From: an uncultured Prochlorococcus sp. | GTDB taxonomy: Bacteria; Cyanobacteriota; Cyanobacteriia; PCC-6307; Cyanobiaceae | Direction of reading: 5' to 3' | Length of the DNA stretch: 35,822 bases | Assembly: GCA_902535185.1 (NCBI GenBank) | Contig: CACAST010000013.1 | Location: 1-35,822 of the forward strand | Shown: positions 9,421-18,625 of the stretch, piece after piece | How the letters are laid out: each line of letters begins with the position of its first letter | Position numbering within the stretch: position 1 is the first letter of the stretch | Translations under genes and position numbers: made by a program | Notes under the pieces: model-generated | Seen by the model: only the letters and a program-made list of their open reading frames with translations | The model's database searches: none | Told to the model about the DNA's origin: nothing

Positions 9421-10059
9421 TTAGGCCTTGTTAAGAAAGTTTTCTTTTTTGAGGTAGTTAATAACTTTTTCAACGGAATCATTTAAATCTAACGAACCTG
9501 TATCAACAACAATTTCAGGATTATGAGGAGCTTCATATGGACTAGAAATCCCTGTAAATTCCTTAATTTCACCCAAACGAGCTTTCTTATAAAGACCTTT
9601 AGTATCCCTATTTTCACAAACTGTGATATCAGCAGAACAATAAACTTCTATAAAATCCTTAGATCCAATAATTTTTCTCACCTTATCTCTATCGCTAATA
9701 AATGGTGAAACAAATGCTGTAATAGTTATTATCCCAGCATTCATAAATAAATTCGCAACTTCACCAATTCTTCTTATATTTTCTTCTCTATCTTCATCCG
9801 AAAAACCAAGATCTTTACATAAACCGTGTCTTATATTATCTCCATCCAACACATAAGTCGAAAAACCATCTAAGTGTAAAACTTCATTTAAAGCGTTGGC
9901 CAAAGTACTTTTACCAGAACCAGATAAACCGGTAAACCAGATAACCATACCTTTATGACCTCTCATTTTCTCTAACTTTTCTCTATCAATAGTTAAGTTA
10001 TGCCACTTTATATTGGTTGACTTTGTTTGATCTTGTTCTTTCATTTTTTGCATCATCAA
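9421..10059 (-). CDS. cysC: Adenylylsulfate (APS) kinase
   Basis: CysC phosphorylates adenosine 5'-phosphosulfate to PAPS in sulfate assimilation. The 212-residue protein shows the P-loop GLSGSGKST (about 44-52), DGDNIRHGL, the PAPS/APS-binding KDLGFSDEDREENIRRIGEV and FTGISSPYEAPHNPEIVVDT near the C-terminus. The first codons encode MMMQKM, so several ATGs within six codons are possible starts. The SUI1 gene starts upstream on the same strand and ends 26 bp before it, suggesting a two-gene unit. The convergent purE stop lies 15 bp beyond its own. Confidence 0.96.
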   Translation of the reverse strand: MMMQKMKEQDQTKSTNIKWHNLTIDREKLEKMRGHKGMVIWFTGLSGSGKSTLANALNEVLHLDGFSTYVLDGDNIRHGLCKDLGFSDEDREENIRRIGEVANLFMNAGIITITAFVSPFISDRDKVRKIIGSKDFIEVYCSADITVCENRDTKGLYKKARLGEIKEFTGISSPYEAPHNPEIVVDTGSLDLNDSVEKVINYLKKENFLNKA

Positions 10060-10085
10060 AATTAAAAACTATCCTAACCCTTGCT

Positions 10086-10406
10086 TCATAAATTATGAAA
10101 TCCCTCTTTACGAAGAAACTCAATTGATTTCGATACCATATCACCCTGCAATTGGATATTTCCATCAATCAATGTTCCTCCAGTCCCACAAAAAACTTTA
10201 ATTTTTTTTAGTAATTCTTTTAATAAGATTTCATCCTCAGCGCCTAAACCTCTAATTAAAGTTACAGTCTTTCCCTTTTTACCTTTTTTTTGTTTTGAAA
10301 TATTTATTTTTGATTTTTTACTAACAGTATCTACTTTAGCTGTTTCATCTGATTTTTTTTCTTGATTATCAAATTCGATCCAATCCTTTTTTCCCATTAT
10401 TTTCAA
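10086..10406 (-). CDS. SUI1-domain translation factor (YciH-like)
   Basis: The 106-residue protein has a lysine-rich, probably disordered N-terminal half (about 1-45) and a compact SUI1/eIF1-like domain (about 46-106). The domain includes VTLIRGLGAEDEILLKELLKK, then KVFCGTGGTLIDGNIQLQGD and VSKSIEFLRKEGFHNL, which is the standard ending of YciH proteins. Bacterial members resemble eIF1 and may influence initiation fidelity, but their role is not settled. It sits upstream of cysC on the same strand and is divergent from trpB with 39 bp between starts, so its promoter must overlap the trpB upstream region. Confidence 0.9.
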   Translation of the reverse strand: MKIMGKKDWIEFDNQEKKSDETAKVDTVSKKSKINISKQKKGKKGKTVTLIRGLGAEDEILLKELLKKIKVFCGTGGTLIDGNIQLQGDMVSKSIEFLRKEGFHNL

Positions 10407-10412
10407 TATAAT
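10407..10412 (+). promoter_or_regulatory. Candidate -10 element upstream of trpB
   Basis: A perfect TATAAT lies 34 bp before the GTG start of trpB, inside the 39-bp divergent spacer with the SUI1 gene. A start near 10419 would leave a leader of about 27 bases. No convincing -35 is visible, as is common in Prochlorococcus, and TATAAT arises easily in DNA this AT-rich, so this is a weak prediction. Confidence 0.3.
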
Positions 10413-10445
10413 CTATAGTTAGTTAATACTTATTCTATAGAAAAA

Positions 10446-11690
10446 GTGGTAAGTACATTTTCTCGCAAAGATCAGAACTATAAAAATGAGGATTTAAATC
10501 AACCCTCCAAAAAGGGAAGATTTGGAAAATATGGTGGTCAATATGTTCCTGAAACGCTAATGCCTGCTCTTTTTGAGCTTGAAACAGCTGCATCTGATGC
10601 ATGGAAAGATAAACTTTTTGTAGAAGAATTAAATCATCTCCTTAAGACTTATGTAGGAAGAGAAACACCACTTTATGAAGCCAAAAGACTTACTGAACAT
10701 TACAAAACTAAAAAAGCAACTCCTAGAATATGGCTTAAAAGAGAAGATTTAAATCATACTGGGGCTCACAAAATTAATAATGCCCTCGGACAAGCTTTAC
10801 TTGCAATAAGAATGGGCAAAAAAAGAATAATTGCAGAAACTGGAGCAGGTCAGCACGGAGTTGCTACTGCTACTGTTTGTGCGAGATTTGGCTTGAAATG
10901 TATTATCTACATGGGTGCCGAAGATATAAAAAGGCAATCCCTTAACGTTTTCAGAATGAAACTTCTAGGAGCAGAAGTTAAAGTTGTAAATTCTGGAACT
11001 GCAACACTTAAGGATGCCACTAGTGAAGCCATTAGAGATTGGGTTTCTAATGTCGAAACCACACACTACATTTTAGGATCTGTTGCCGGCCCACACCCTT
11101 TCCCAAAGATTGTGCGAGATTTTCATGCAGTTATAGGTGAAGAAACTAAAAAACAATGTTTAGAATCATTTGGATCTTTTCCCGATATTTTGCTTGCTTG
11201 TGTAGGTGGGGGATCAAATGCAATGGGGCTTTTCCATCCTTTTGTAAAAGAAACTTCTGTGCGTCTTATTGGAGTTGAAGCCGCAGGAAGCGGAGTTGAT
11301 ACTGACAAACATGCTGCCACTATCACTAAAGGGTCAGTTGGAATTTTGCATGGATCAATGAGTCTTCTCTTGCAAGATGATAATGGTCAAGTACAAGAAG
11401 CTCACTCAATAAGTGCAGGTTTAGATTACCCTGGAGTAGGACCTGAACATAGCCATTTAAAAGAAATAGGTAGAGCAGAATATGGATCAGTCACTGATCA
11501 AGAAGCTTTAGACGCTTTAAAACTTGTTAGTGAACTAGAAGGAATTATTCCTGCACTTGAAACTTCCCATGCCTTTGCTTGGTTAGATAAATTATGCCCT
11601 ACTCTTGAAAAAGATACTCATATCGTTATCAATTGCTCTGGAAGAGGCGACAAAGATGTTAATACTGTTGCATCTTCATTAGATATTTAA
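10446..11690 (+). CDS. trpB: Tryptophan synthase beta subunit
   Basis: TrpB joins indole, delivered from the alpha subunit, with serine using PLP. The 414-residue protein has the PLP lysine in [13 protein letters not shown] (K109), the family stretch [38 protein letters not shown], the phosphate-binding GGGSNAMG and the C-terminal [11 protein letters not shown]. Its length is usual for cyanobacteria. The start is GTG at 10446; there is no nearby in-frame ATG before the conserved GRFGKYGG block. trpA is not adjacent. The stop ends exactly where the convergent rhodanese gene stops, with a perfect inverted repeat covering the junction. Confidence 0.98.
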   Translation: MVSTFSRKDQNYKNEDLNQPSKKGRFGKYGGQYVPETLMPALFELETAASDAWKDKLFVEELNHLLKTYVGRETPLYEAKRLTEHYKTKKATPRIWLKREDLNHTGAHKINNALGQALLAIRMGKKRIIAETGAGQHGVATATVCARFGLKCIIYMGAEDIKRQSLNVFRMKLLGAEVKVVNSGTATLKDATSEAIRDWVSNVETTHYILGSVAGPHPFPKIVRDFHAVIGEETKKQCLESFGSFPDILLACVGGGSNAMGLFHPFVKETSVRLIGVEAAGSGVDTDKHAATITKGSVGILHGSMSLLLQDDNGQVQEAHSISAGLDYPGVGPEHSHLKEIGRAEYGSVTDQEALDALKLVSELEGIIPALETSHAFAWLDKLCPTLEKDTHIVINCSGRGDKDVNTVASSLDI

Positions 11691-11709
11691 TCAATACCTT
11701 GGTATTGAT
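11690..11709. terminator. Inverted repeat at the trpB/rhodanese convergent junction
   Basis: ATCAATACC at 11690-11698 and GGTATTGAT at 11701-11709 are perfect reverse complements separated by TT. The hairpin covers the trpB stop and the last codons of the opposing gene. It could act as a bidirectional terminator or protect 3' ends, but neither strand has a T-run after it, so classical intrinsic termination is not shown. Confidence 0.4.
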
Positions 11710-12041
11710 GGGTCAATATATCTACTCCATCCATCAATACCCTCCTCCAAATTCCATATTTCGCTCACAATATTATTATCCAAGCACCATTGAGAAAAGT
11801 TATAACTTCTTATTCCTGCATGACAGGTAACTACAATTTCTCTATCTAATAAACCAGCAAATATTTCTTCAACATATTCAGATGTAACTTTACTAATTGG
11901 TATATGTAAAAATTCTTTTGAGAAACTAGCCAGTTCAAGCTCTTGCTGCTCTCTTACATCAATCAAGACTGGATCTTCTTTCTCAGAATTAAACCAATCA
12001 TTTAGACTAGAAGCATTTATAGATTTTGGATAACTTCCCAA
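11691..12041 (-). CDS. Rhodanese-like domain protein
   Basis: The 116-residue protein is a single rhodanese domain. ASSLNDWFNSEKEDPVLIDV with VREQQELELASF is the usual opening, and VVTCHAGIRSYNFSQWC supplies the active-site loop with catalytic cysteine C73. The tail EGIDGWSRYIDPSIPRY is typical of cyanobacterial stand-alone rhodaneses (GlpE/PspE-like size). Such proteins carry a persulfide and may transfer sulfur or act in redox control; the physiological acceptor cannot be told from sequence. It ends base-to-base with trpB and is divergent from the DUF3352-like gene. Confidence 0.88.
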   Translation of the reverse strand: MGSYPKSINASSLNDWFNSEKEDPVLIDVREQQELELASFSKEFLHIPISKVTSEYVEEIFAGLLDREIVVTCHAGIRSYNFSQWCLDNNIVSEIWNLEEGIDGWSRYIDPSIPRY

Positions 12042-12130
12042 TTTATAGGATAAATTATGTGTTATTTACAATTTAATAAATTAAGTTGCAGTAGGAAGTT
12101 TATTGTTAAAAATAAAAATAAACATTGATA

Positions 12131-13591
12131 ATGAAACTTAGAGTAGTAGCAATAATCCTATTATTATCTTTATTACTTTTTGTTGGTTTTAAAAAAGTTT
12201 CTACTAATAAAAATAAGGAACAAAGTACAAATATTGAGCAACTAAATATCTTAAAATATGTACCTGAAAACAATAAATTATTATTTATTTCAAATTTAGA
12301 TAGTTTTAATATCGTTAATAATAATGAAAAGGATAAAAATCCAACAAATAAAGATAACTTTTTTTTAATAAAAGACTCTATATTAGATTACTTAGGAATA
12401 GATCTAGGCAACAATAAATTAGAAGATATCTATAATAGTGAACTTATAATCTCAACTTTTGAAAATAATAAAGAGCTTGAAGATGATATTTTGATTGTTT
12501 TTAAAATTAAGCCAGAAAAAACAATAGATGATCTATTAAATTTGCCTAGTAAAATAGATAAGATTGATGAGATAATTACAATTAATAGAGAAAACAAAAT
12601 TAATTTTCTTAACTATATATTCCGAACCGAAGATAATTATATAATTGCTTCATCAGATAAAAAATTAATCAAAAATAGTATTATCTCTAGTGAAAATCTT
12701 AAGAAAAAAGAATTTCAATATGAGGGAGAACTTTTTGGACTGAACAATGAAAAAAATATATTATTCACAAATAAATTTTTGGAAAGTAAATTTTTTAATA
12801 AAGAAATTTTTCCTGAGAATAATGGGGATAAAATTGCTACAGTTTTTGACTTTAAAAATAAGCAACTAACTTTAAAATCATATTTACTAAATAATAAAAA
12901 AAATATTGATATTCTTACTTACGAAAAGTTAATGAATAAAGAGAATAGTAATGATGATAATCCTGAAAATTTAATTTTTTGTGATACGAAAAATTTTGAC
13001 AAACATCTTAATCCCTTAATAAATGATTTTCAACTCAGTTTTTTTGAAGATTTTAATAAAAATGTAAATCACGACATATTAATTCTCAATTCAAAAAAAG
13101 ATTGGCTTATTGCATTTAAAAAAAATACTGAAGATGAATTTAATATAAGTGCTTTTAAAAAACTAAAAGATTTCAACAAATATACTTTGAAACAAAATGA
13201 AGATATTTACTCGATATTTTCAAAAGATATTCTTGAAGAAAAAGACAATGTGATAAAACAATTAACTTATGAAAATATCTATTCAATAGAATCAGGAGGT
13301 TTACAAATTATAAGTAATTATTTAATTGATGATAAAAAACTAGAAACAATCTCAAAAAAATTTTTTAACCTAAAAAGTAATAAAGATAAATCTGCTTTTC
13401 TTTATTCAAAAGTTGATATCAAAGATGGTAATTCTAATAAAATTGAATATTTTCCTAATTTGCAGGATCTTAATTTTCTCATTAAAAATATTTTAAAAAT
13501 ATCAAATGAAGAATCGCTAGAAATCATAAGTCAGTCTATTCCTGAAAAAAATCCAATTATTTACAGAGAAACAATATTAAACATTCTTTAA
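12131..13591 (+). CDS. Membrane-anchored DUF3352-like protein of unknown function
   Basis: I do not recognise a function. The roughly 486-residue protein starts with one strongly hydrophobic helix (about residues 4-21, LRVVAIILLLSLLLFVGF) and continues as a long Lys/Asn/Asp/Glu-rich region with alternating hydrophobic strands, which suggests a periplasmic or lumenal domain tethered to a membrane. Phrases such as LKYVPENNKLLFISNLDS and NYIIASSDKKLIKNSI recall the DUF3352 family of cyanobacteria. I prefer the ATG at 12131; a TTG at 12125 would add two residues. It stands alone between the divergent rhodanese gene and gltA, with a 126-bp spacer before gltA. Its sequence is poor in G/C even for this window and probably evolves fast. 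Confidence 0.65.
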   Translation: MKLRVVAIILLLSLLLFVGFKKVSTNKNKEQSTNIEQLNILKYVPENNKLLFISNLDSFNIVNNNEKDKNPTNKDNFFLIKDSILDYLGIDLGNNKLEDIYNSELIISTFENNKELEDDILIVFKIKPEKTIDDLLNLPSKIDKIDEIITINRENKINFLNYIFRTEDNYIIASSDKKLIKNSIISSENLKKKEFQYEGELFGLNNEKNILFTNKFLESKFFNKEIFPENNGDKIATVFDFKNKQLTLKSYLLNNKKNIDILTYEKLMNKENSNDDNPENLIFCDTKNFDKHLNPLINDFQLSFFEDFNKNVNHDILILNSKKDWLIAFKKNTEDEFNISAFKKLKDFNKYTLKQNEDIYSIFSKDILEEKDNVIKQLTYENIYSIESGGLQIISNYLIDDKKLETISKKFFNLKSNKDKSAFLYSKVDIKDGNSNKIEYFPNLQDLNFLIKNILKISNEESLEIISQSIPEKNPIIYRETILNIL

Positions 13592-13717
13592 ATTAAATTT
13601 ATTCAAACAAGCTTCAAAAACAATCATTTTAATTTTTTGCGAAGTTAATATCTTGTGGTTAATTAAAAAATATTTGACTATCTTTAATCTATAAGTATTT
13701 GATATTGAATTAAGCAA

Positions 13718-14863
13718 TTGGATAGTAACAAACTAATTTTAAAACCAGGATTAGAGGGTGTCCCAGTTACTAATTCATCCATATGTGATATTGACGGCAA
13801 CAAAGGTAAATTATTGTATAGAGGCTATTCAATTGAGGAACTATCCCAAAAAAGCAGTTTTTTAGAAACCGCTTATCTATTGATTTGGGGTGAATTGCCC
13901 ACAGCTATTCAACTTAGAGATTTCGAACAAGAAGTTCAGATGCATCGAAGGTTAAGTTTTAGAGTTAGAGATATGATGAAATGTTTCCCTGCAACTGGTC
14001 ATCCTATGGATGCTCTTCAATCTAGTGCAGCTTCTTTGGGACTCTTCTATTCGCGTAGAGCAATAGATGATCCTAATTACATCTACAACGCAGTCATAAG
14101 ACTAATAGCAAAAATACCCACAATGATTGCAGCGTTCCAACTTATTAGAAAAGGACAAGACCCAATTCAACCTAGAGATGATCTAACTTACTCATCAAAT
14201 TTTCTTTACATGTTGACTGAAAAAGAACAAGATCCTATAGCCGCAAAAGTTTTTGATAGGTGCTTAATTCTACATGCCGAACATAGTTTAAACGCAAGTA
14301 CATTTAGCGCTAGAGTGACTGCAAGTACTCTTACAGATCCATATGCTGTCATCGCCTCTGCAGTAGGAACCTTAGCTGGCCCATTGCATGGAGGAGCAAA
14401 CGAGGATGTGATTGCGATGTTAGAAGAGATTAAAACCCCAGAAAATGCTGGGTCTTTTTTAGATAATGCAATAAAAAATAAAAGTAAGATAATGGGCTTT
14501 GGCCACAGAGAATATAAAGTCAAAGATCCCAGAGCAATAATTCTTCAAAAACTTGCAGAAGAACTTTTTATTAGATTTGGAGCAGATGAAATGTATGAAG
14601 TTGCTAAATCACTTGAGGCAGAGGCAATACCAAGACTTGGACCTAAGGGTATATTCCCTAACGTGGATTTTTATTCTGGCCTTGTTTATAGAAAACTTGG
14701 TATTCCTCGTGATTTATTTACTCCAATTTTTGCCATATCTAGAGTGGCTGGTTGGTTAGCTCATTGGAGAGAGCAACTTGGCGCAAATAGAATTTTCAGA
14801 CCATCGCAAATCTATACAGGTTCAGCACCAAGAGATTGGATCAGCTTAGAAAGTAGAGAATAA
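13718..14863 (+). CDS. gltA: Citrate synthase
   Basis: Citrate synthase condenses oxaloacetate and acetyl-CoA and supplies 2-oxoglutarate for nitrogen assimilation in cyanobacteria. The 381-residue protein has LHAEHSLNASTFSARV with the active-site histidine, GPLHGGANEDV, and MGFGHREYKVKDPRA with the second histidine and the catalytic region. Its length and opening LKPGLEGVPVTNSSICDIDG are those of type II-like bacterial enzymes. The start is TTG at 13718: an in-frame TGA at 13706-13708 lies only nine bases before it and the first internal Met is far downstream, so TTG initiation is well supported. A 126-bp spacer upstream is one of the longest in the window and presumably holds its promoter. 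Confidence 0.97.
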   Translation: MDSNKLILKPGLEGVPVTNSSICDIDGNKGKLLYRGYSIEELSQKSSFLETAYLLIWGELPTAIQLRDFEQEVQMHRRLSFRVRDMMKCFPATGHPMDALQSSAASLGLFYSRRAIDDPNYIYNAVIRLIAKIPTMIAAFQLIRKGQDPIQPRDDLTYSSNFLYMLTEKEQDPIAAKVFDRCLILHAEHSLNASTFSARVTASTLTDPYAVIASAVGTLAGPLHGGANEDVIAMLEEIKTPENAGSFLDNAIKNKSKIMGFGHREYKVKDPRAIILQKLAEELFIRFGADEMYEVAKSLEAEAIPRLGPKGIFPNVDFYSGLVYRKLGIPRDLFTPIFAISRVAGWLAHWREQLGANRIFRPSQIYTGSAPRDWISLESRE

Positions 14864-14938
14864 TATTTGCAGCTTTTCATAAAAAACACACATATTGTTT
14901 GTGAAGAGTTAATCTATTAAGTAAATAACATAAAAATT

Positions 14939-16057
14939 TTGGAATACGGATTAGATCTCGAATATAGTTTTAATGAATTCTTAAAAGGTTTTGGCCTTTC
15001 CAGCGAAATCGCTCATATAATATGGCTCCCTCTTCCTATGCTTTTAGTTTTGGTAGCGGCAGTTGTTGGCGTTTTAGTAACAGTTTGGCTTGAAAGAAAA
15101 ATATCTGCTGCTGCTCAACAAAGAATAGGTCCAGAATATGCTGGAGCGCTCGGCGTCCTCCAACCAATTGCAGATGGTCTTAAGTTACTTGTCAAAGAAG
15201 ATATTATTCCTGCCAAAGCGGATGGGATTCTCTTCACTGCAGGACCTATATTAGTTCTTGTCCCAGTGATTCTGTCCTGGCTAATTGTTCCTTTTGGACA
15301 AAACCTTTTAATAAGTAACGTTGGCATTGGAATTTTTCTATGGATTGCTTTAAGCAGTATTCAGCCAATTGGCCTTCTTATGAGCGGATACGCATCAAAT
15401 AATAAGTATTCTTTATTAGGAGGTTTAAGAGCAGCGGCTCAATCAATAAGTTATGAAATTCCTTTAGCTTTATCTGTACTGGCTATCGTACTAATGACAA
15501 ATTCTTTAAGTACTGTTGACATTGTCAACCAACAAAGTGGTGCTGGAATCCTAAGTTGGAATATATGGAGACAACCAGTTGGTTTTATAGTCTTTTGGAT
15601 TTGTGCTCTTGCAGAATGTGAGAGACTTCCGTTTGACTTACCCGAAGCTGAAGAAGAATTAGTTGCGGGATATCAAACTGAATATGCAGGGATGAAATTC
15701 GCATTGTTCTACCTGGGTAGTTACATTAATTTAATTCTTTCCGCTTTATTAGTATCAATACTTTATTTGGGAGGATGGGGTTTTCCTATTCCAGTTGAAT
15801 TAATAGCTAAGTTTCTTAATTTACCTATTAATGCACCCTTTATTCAGGTTTTCACTGCATCAATAGGAATTGTAATGACTGTACTGAAAGCATATCTTTT
15901 AGTTTTTATTGCAATATTATTACGTTGGACAACTCCTAGAGTAAGAATTGATCAACTCTTAGATCTAGGATGGAAGTTTCTTCTGCCAATTTCTCTTGCT
16001 AATCTTTTGATAACAGCAGGATTAAAACTTGCTTTTCCGCAATTCTTTGGTGGTTAA
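14939..16057 (+). CDS. ndhA: NAD(P)H-quinone oxidoreductase subunit 1 (NdhA)
   Basis: NdhA is the membrane subunit that joins the hydrophilic arm of NDH-1 to the proton-pumping arm and lines the quinone channel. The 372-residue protein has about eight membrane helices and the conserved [27 protein letters not shown]-type segment ([12 protein letters not shown]), the loop [20 protein letters not shown] and [17 protein letters not shown]. The start is TTG at 14939; the frame is closed by TAA at 14918-14920, no ATG lies between, and the length fits the family. It is the first gene of ndhA-ndhI-ndhG-ndhE, followed by a strong small hairpin. Confidence 0.97.
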   Translation: MEYGLDLEYSFNEFLKGFGLSSEIAHIIWLPLPMLLVLVAAVVGVLVTVWLERKISAAAQQRIGPEYAGALGVLQPIADGLKLLVKEDIIPAKADGILFTAGPILVLVPVILSWLIVPFGQNLLISNVGIGIFLWIALSSIQPIGLLMSGYASNNKYSLLGGLRAAAQSISYEIPLALSVLAIVLMTNSLSTVDIVNQQSGAGILSWNIWRQPVGFIVFWICALAECERLPFDLPEAEEELVAGYQTEYAGMKFALFYLGSYINLILSALLVSILYLGGWGFPIPVELIAKFLNLPINAPFIQVFTASIGIVMTVLKAYLLVFIAILLRWTTPRVRIDQLLDLGWKFLLPISLANLLITAGLKLAFPQFFGG

Positions 16058-16080
16058 ATTTAAGTAAAAATACTTAAATT
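16057..16080 (+). other. Perfect 10-bp inverted repeat between ndhA and ndhI
   Basis: AATTTAAGTA at 16057-16066 and TACTTAAATT at 16071-16080 are exact reverse complements around a four-base AAAA loop, starting on the last base of the ndhA stop codon. No T-run follows. It could be an RNA processing or 3'-end stabilising hairpin that adjusts ndhA against ndhI-G-E levels, or a weak terminator. The stem is almost all A/T, so its stability is modest. Confidence 0.4.
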
Positions 16081-16125
16081 CAAAATTATTCCACTAAAAT
16101 AAAATAACTAAGTAAATTTTTCGAA

Positions 16126-16752
16126 ATGAACAATTTCCTTCAACAAATAAATAGCTATATCAAAGAAGCATTTAATGCTGGCAAATATTTATACAATGGT
16201 ATTTCGGTAACTTTTGATCATCTTCGAAGAAGACCAGTTACTGTTCAATATCCATATGAAAAATTAATACCTTCTGAAAGATATAGAGGAAGGATACATT
16301 ATGAATTTGATAAGTGTATTGCTTGTGAAGTTTGTGTGAGAGTATGTCCTATAAACCTCCCAGTAGTTGATTGGGTAATGAATAAAGAAACAAAAAAAAA
16401 GGAACTTAGAAATTATTCAATAGATTTTGGAGTTTGTATTTTTTGCGGAAATTGTGTTGAATATTGCCCAACTAATTGTCTGTCAATGACCGAAGAATAT
16501 GAATTAGCTACTTTTGACAGACACAATTTAAATTTCGATAATGTCGCACTTGGCAGACTACCCACAAATGTTACAACAGATCCTTCAGTTAAACCTCTAA
16601 GAGAACTTGCCTATCTTCCTAAAGGTGTCATGGACCCTCATGAAATCCCAGCTTCAGATGCAAGAGTTGGTAAATTACCGGAAGAAGTTTATGATTGGAT
16701 GAGGCCTGAATCCAATGAAAATAAAGATAAAGTTTCTAATCCAAACAATTAA
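16126..16752 (+). CDS. ndhI: NAD(P)H-quinone oxidoreductase subunit I (NdhI, ferredoxin-like)
   Basis: NdhI carries two [4Fe-4S] clusters that pass electrons toward the quinone site of NDH-1. The 208-residue protein shows both cysteine sets: [12 protein letters not shown] (C64, C67, C70, C74) and [12 protein letters not shown] (C104, C107, C110, C114). The N-terminal helix and [20 protein letters not shown] are standard for NdhI. Between the two clusters is a Lys-rich stretch encoded in part by nine adenines (16392-16400) that leaves the frame intact. The C-terminal tail after the clusters is longer than in NuoI, as in other cyanobacteria. It lies between ndhA (68 bp) and ndhG (13 bp). Confidence 0.98.
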   Translation: MNNFLQQINSYIKEAFNAGKYLYNGISVTFDHLRRRPVTVQYPYEKLIPSERYRGRIHYEFDKCIACEVCVRVCPINLPVVDWVMNKETKKKELRNYSIDFGVCIFCGNCVEYCPTNCLSMTEEYELATFDRHNLNFDNVALGRLPTNVTTDPSVKPLRELAYLPKGVMDPHEIPASDARVGKLPEEVYDWMRPESNENKDKVSNPNN

Positions 16753-16765
16753 TTCACATTAATTT

Positions 16766-17365
16766 ATGTCCATTGCCATAACAACACAATTTATTTGTTT
16801 TACAGTTTTATCTTTAGTTGTCATTATTGGAGCACTTGGTGTTGTGTTGCTCGAAAGTATTGTTTATTCAGCATTTCTGCTTGGTGGAGTTTTCATGAGT
16901 GTTGCAGGATTATATCTTCTATTAAATGCAAGTTTTGTTGCTGCAGCTCAAGTTTTAGTTTATGTGGGTGCAGTGAATGTATTAATAATTTTTGCAATAA
17001 TGCTAGTCAATAAAAAAGAAGATTTAAAGCCTATTAATGACATTAAATCGAGAAGAGTTATATCAACATCGATATGTTTAACCCTTCTAAGCCTCTTAAT
17101 TAGAGTTGACTTGACCAATGTATGGAGCTTATCAAGTCCTAAAAACTCTATTGGAGAAGAATCAACTATTAGGATTGGTGAACATCTTTTTAGTGATTAT
17201 TTACTCCCATTTGAAGTAGCTTCAGTCTTACTTTTAATGGCAATGATTGGGGCTATTGTTTTAGCTAGAAGAGATGTAATGAGCAAAGATATTTCGACAG
17301 GACTACCTGTTGATCAAGAGTTAATTGAAAAATCATCAGAACCATTACTTACAAATAAAAATTAA
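16766..17365 (+). CDS. ndhG: NAD(P)H-quinone oxidoreductase subunit 6 (NdhG)
   Basis: NdhG is a small membrane subunit of the NDH-1 proton-pumping arm (NuoJ homologue). The 199-residue protein has about five hydrophobic helices: four in residues 5-105, including LLNASFVAAAQVLVYVGAVNVL with the conserved AxxQxxVYVGAV pattern, and one near 150-170 (FEVASVLLLMAMIGAIVLAR). The polar C-terminus after VLARRD is cytoplasmic. It begins 13 bp after ndhI and ends 18 bp before ndhE, so cotranscription is likely. A second plus-strand ORF inside it in another frame is a shadow. Confidence 0.96.
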   Translation: MSIAITTQFICFTVLSLVVIIGALGVVLLESIVYSAFLLGGVFMSVAGLYLLLNASFVAAAQVLVYVGAVNVLIIFAIMLVNKKEDLKPINDIKSRRVISTSICLTLLSLLIRVDLTNVWSLSSPKNSIGEESTIRIGEHLFSDYLLPFEVASVLLLMAMIGAIVLARRDVMSKDISTGLPVDQELIEKSSEPLLTNKN

Positions 17366-17383
17366 ACTTTTGTATTTCTTATT

Positions 17384-17704
17384 ATGAATTTAGAATCAAT
17401 TCCTCTTCAAGCTTTTTTAATAGTTTCTTCAGCACTATTTTGCATTGGTATTTGGGGATTATTAAATAGCAGAAATGCAGTCAGAGTTCTTATGAGCATT
17501 GAATTAATGCTCAATGCGGTAAATATAAACTTGATGGCGTTTTCTTCCTATATTGATAATAATTTAATTCAAGGACAAGTTTTTACAATTTTTGTGATTA
17601 CTGTTGCTGCCGCAGAAGCAGCCGTTGGATTAGCTATATTGTTATCTCTTTATAGGAATAGGGTGACCGTCGATATGGAAAGTTTTAATTTATTAAAATG
17701 GTAA
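17384..17704 (+). CDS. ndhE: NAD(P)H-quinone oxidoreductase subunit 4L (NdhE)
   Basis: NdhE (NuoK homologue) is a 106-residue, three-helix membrane subunit. [19 protein letters not shown] carries the conserved glutamate of the second helix and [19 protein letters not shown] the conserved glutamate of the third; both lie on the proton path. The length is normal. It closes the ndhA-I-G-E cluster; nadK begins nine bases after its stop, which suggests readthrough into nadK and the CYTH gene. Confidence 0.97.
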   Translation: MNLESIPLQAFLIVSSALFCIGIWGLLNSRNAVRVLMSIELMLNAVNINLMAFSSYIDNNLIQGQVFTIFVITVAAAEAAVGLAILLSLYRNRVTVDMESFNLLKW

Positions 17705-17713
17705 AAGCATTAA

Positions 17714-18625
17714 ATGAAACTTTCATTAGTGCTTATTATATATCGTTCAAATAGTTCTATAGCTCAAGAGGCTTCAAAATTCTGTGAAGAAGTTCTTAAA
17801 GCAAAAAATATTAAATCAAACAGGATTGAAAGTAATTTTCATAAAGATGAAATTGAAAAATATTTTTCTAATTCAGAATCACAACCAAATATTGGCATAG
17901 TTCTTGGTGGAGATGGAACCTTCCTGAAATGTGCAAATGCATTAGCTGATTATGATATTCCTTTATTGAGTATTAATATTGGAGGTAATTTGGGGTTTCT
18001 TACTCAAGAGAAAGAATTTTTATTTGACAAATCTTTTATTGAAATTCTTGAAAACGAAGAATATTTAATTGACTTGCGTAATAGATTAAATTGTAATGTT
18101 TGTATTGAGGGGACAAGTTCTGAGAAAAAAATCATAAAAAGCTATAACGCCTTAAATGATTTTTATTTTAAATCCGTTGAAGAAGATATTTCTCCCACAA
18201 ACCAAATACAAATTGAAATAGATAATGAGAAGGTAAATGAATATAAAGGTGATGGATTGATTGTATCTACAACCACGGGTTCAACAGCCTACTCAATGGC
18301 TGCAGGAGGTCCAATAGTACATCCTAGTATAGATGGAATGATTATTAACCCTATATGCCCAATGAGTTTGGCTAGTAGACCAATCGTCATACCTAATACA
18401 AGTAAGGTAATCATTAAGCCAGTAAAAAAAAGTAAAGGGGAAATTAAATTATGGACTGACGGTTCAAAATGTATGACCATTAAGGAAAATTATTATTGTG
18501 AGATCAAGAAAGGGAAATCACCCTGCAAAATAATAAAGTTTAAAAAAAGCACAAGTTACTACAATACCTTAATAAAAAAACTAGATTGGAAAGGCGATTT
18601 GTCTCCAAGAAATTTCAAAAATTAA
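17714..18625 (+). CDS. nadK: NAD kinase
   Basis: NAD kinase makes NADP+ from NAD+ with ATP or polyphosphate. The 303-residue protein has the GGDGTFL loop (about 65-71), [17 protein letters not shown], the NE/D motif in ALNDFYFKS and the glycine-rich [20 protein letters not shown] with GPIVHP, which together define the family. It follows ndhE by nine bases and its stop is immediately followed by the ATG of the CYTH gene, so it is probably part of the ndhAIGE transcript. Linking NADP+ supply to NDH-1 expression makes functional sense but is an inference. Cyanobacteria often have a second NAD kinase elsewhere. Confidence 0.96.
   Translation: MKLSLVLIIYRSNSSIAQEASKFCEEVLKAKNIKSNRIESNFHKDEIEKYFSNSESQPNIGIVLGGDGTFLKCANALADYDIPLLSINIGGNLGFLTQEKEFLFDKSFIEILENEEYLIDLRNRLNCNVCIEGTSSEKKIIKSYNALNDFYFKSVEEDISPTNQIQIEIDNEKVNEYKGDGLIVSTTTGSTAYSMAAGGPIVHPSIDGMIINPICPMSLASRPIVIPNTSKVIIKPVKKSKGEIKLWTDGSKCMTIKENYYCEIKKGKSPCKIIKFKKSTSYYNTLIKKLDWKGDLSPRNFKN

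Noticed and set aside
9407-9424. CTAATA/TATTAG hairpin between purE and cysC as a terminator
   Set aside because: The stem has only six base pairs, nearly all A/T, and expected often by chance in this DNA.
14206-14523. 105-codon minus-strand frame
   Set aside because: It is a shadow of gltA; the plus strand carries the conserved citrate synthase active-site motifs.
16795-17013. 72-codon plus-strand frame inside ndhG
   Set aside because: Out of frame with a clear NdhG and rich in Cys, Phe and Ser, as expected of a shifted reading of a membrane protein gene.
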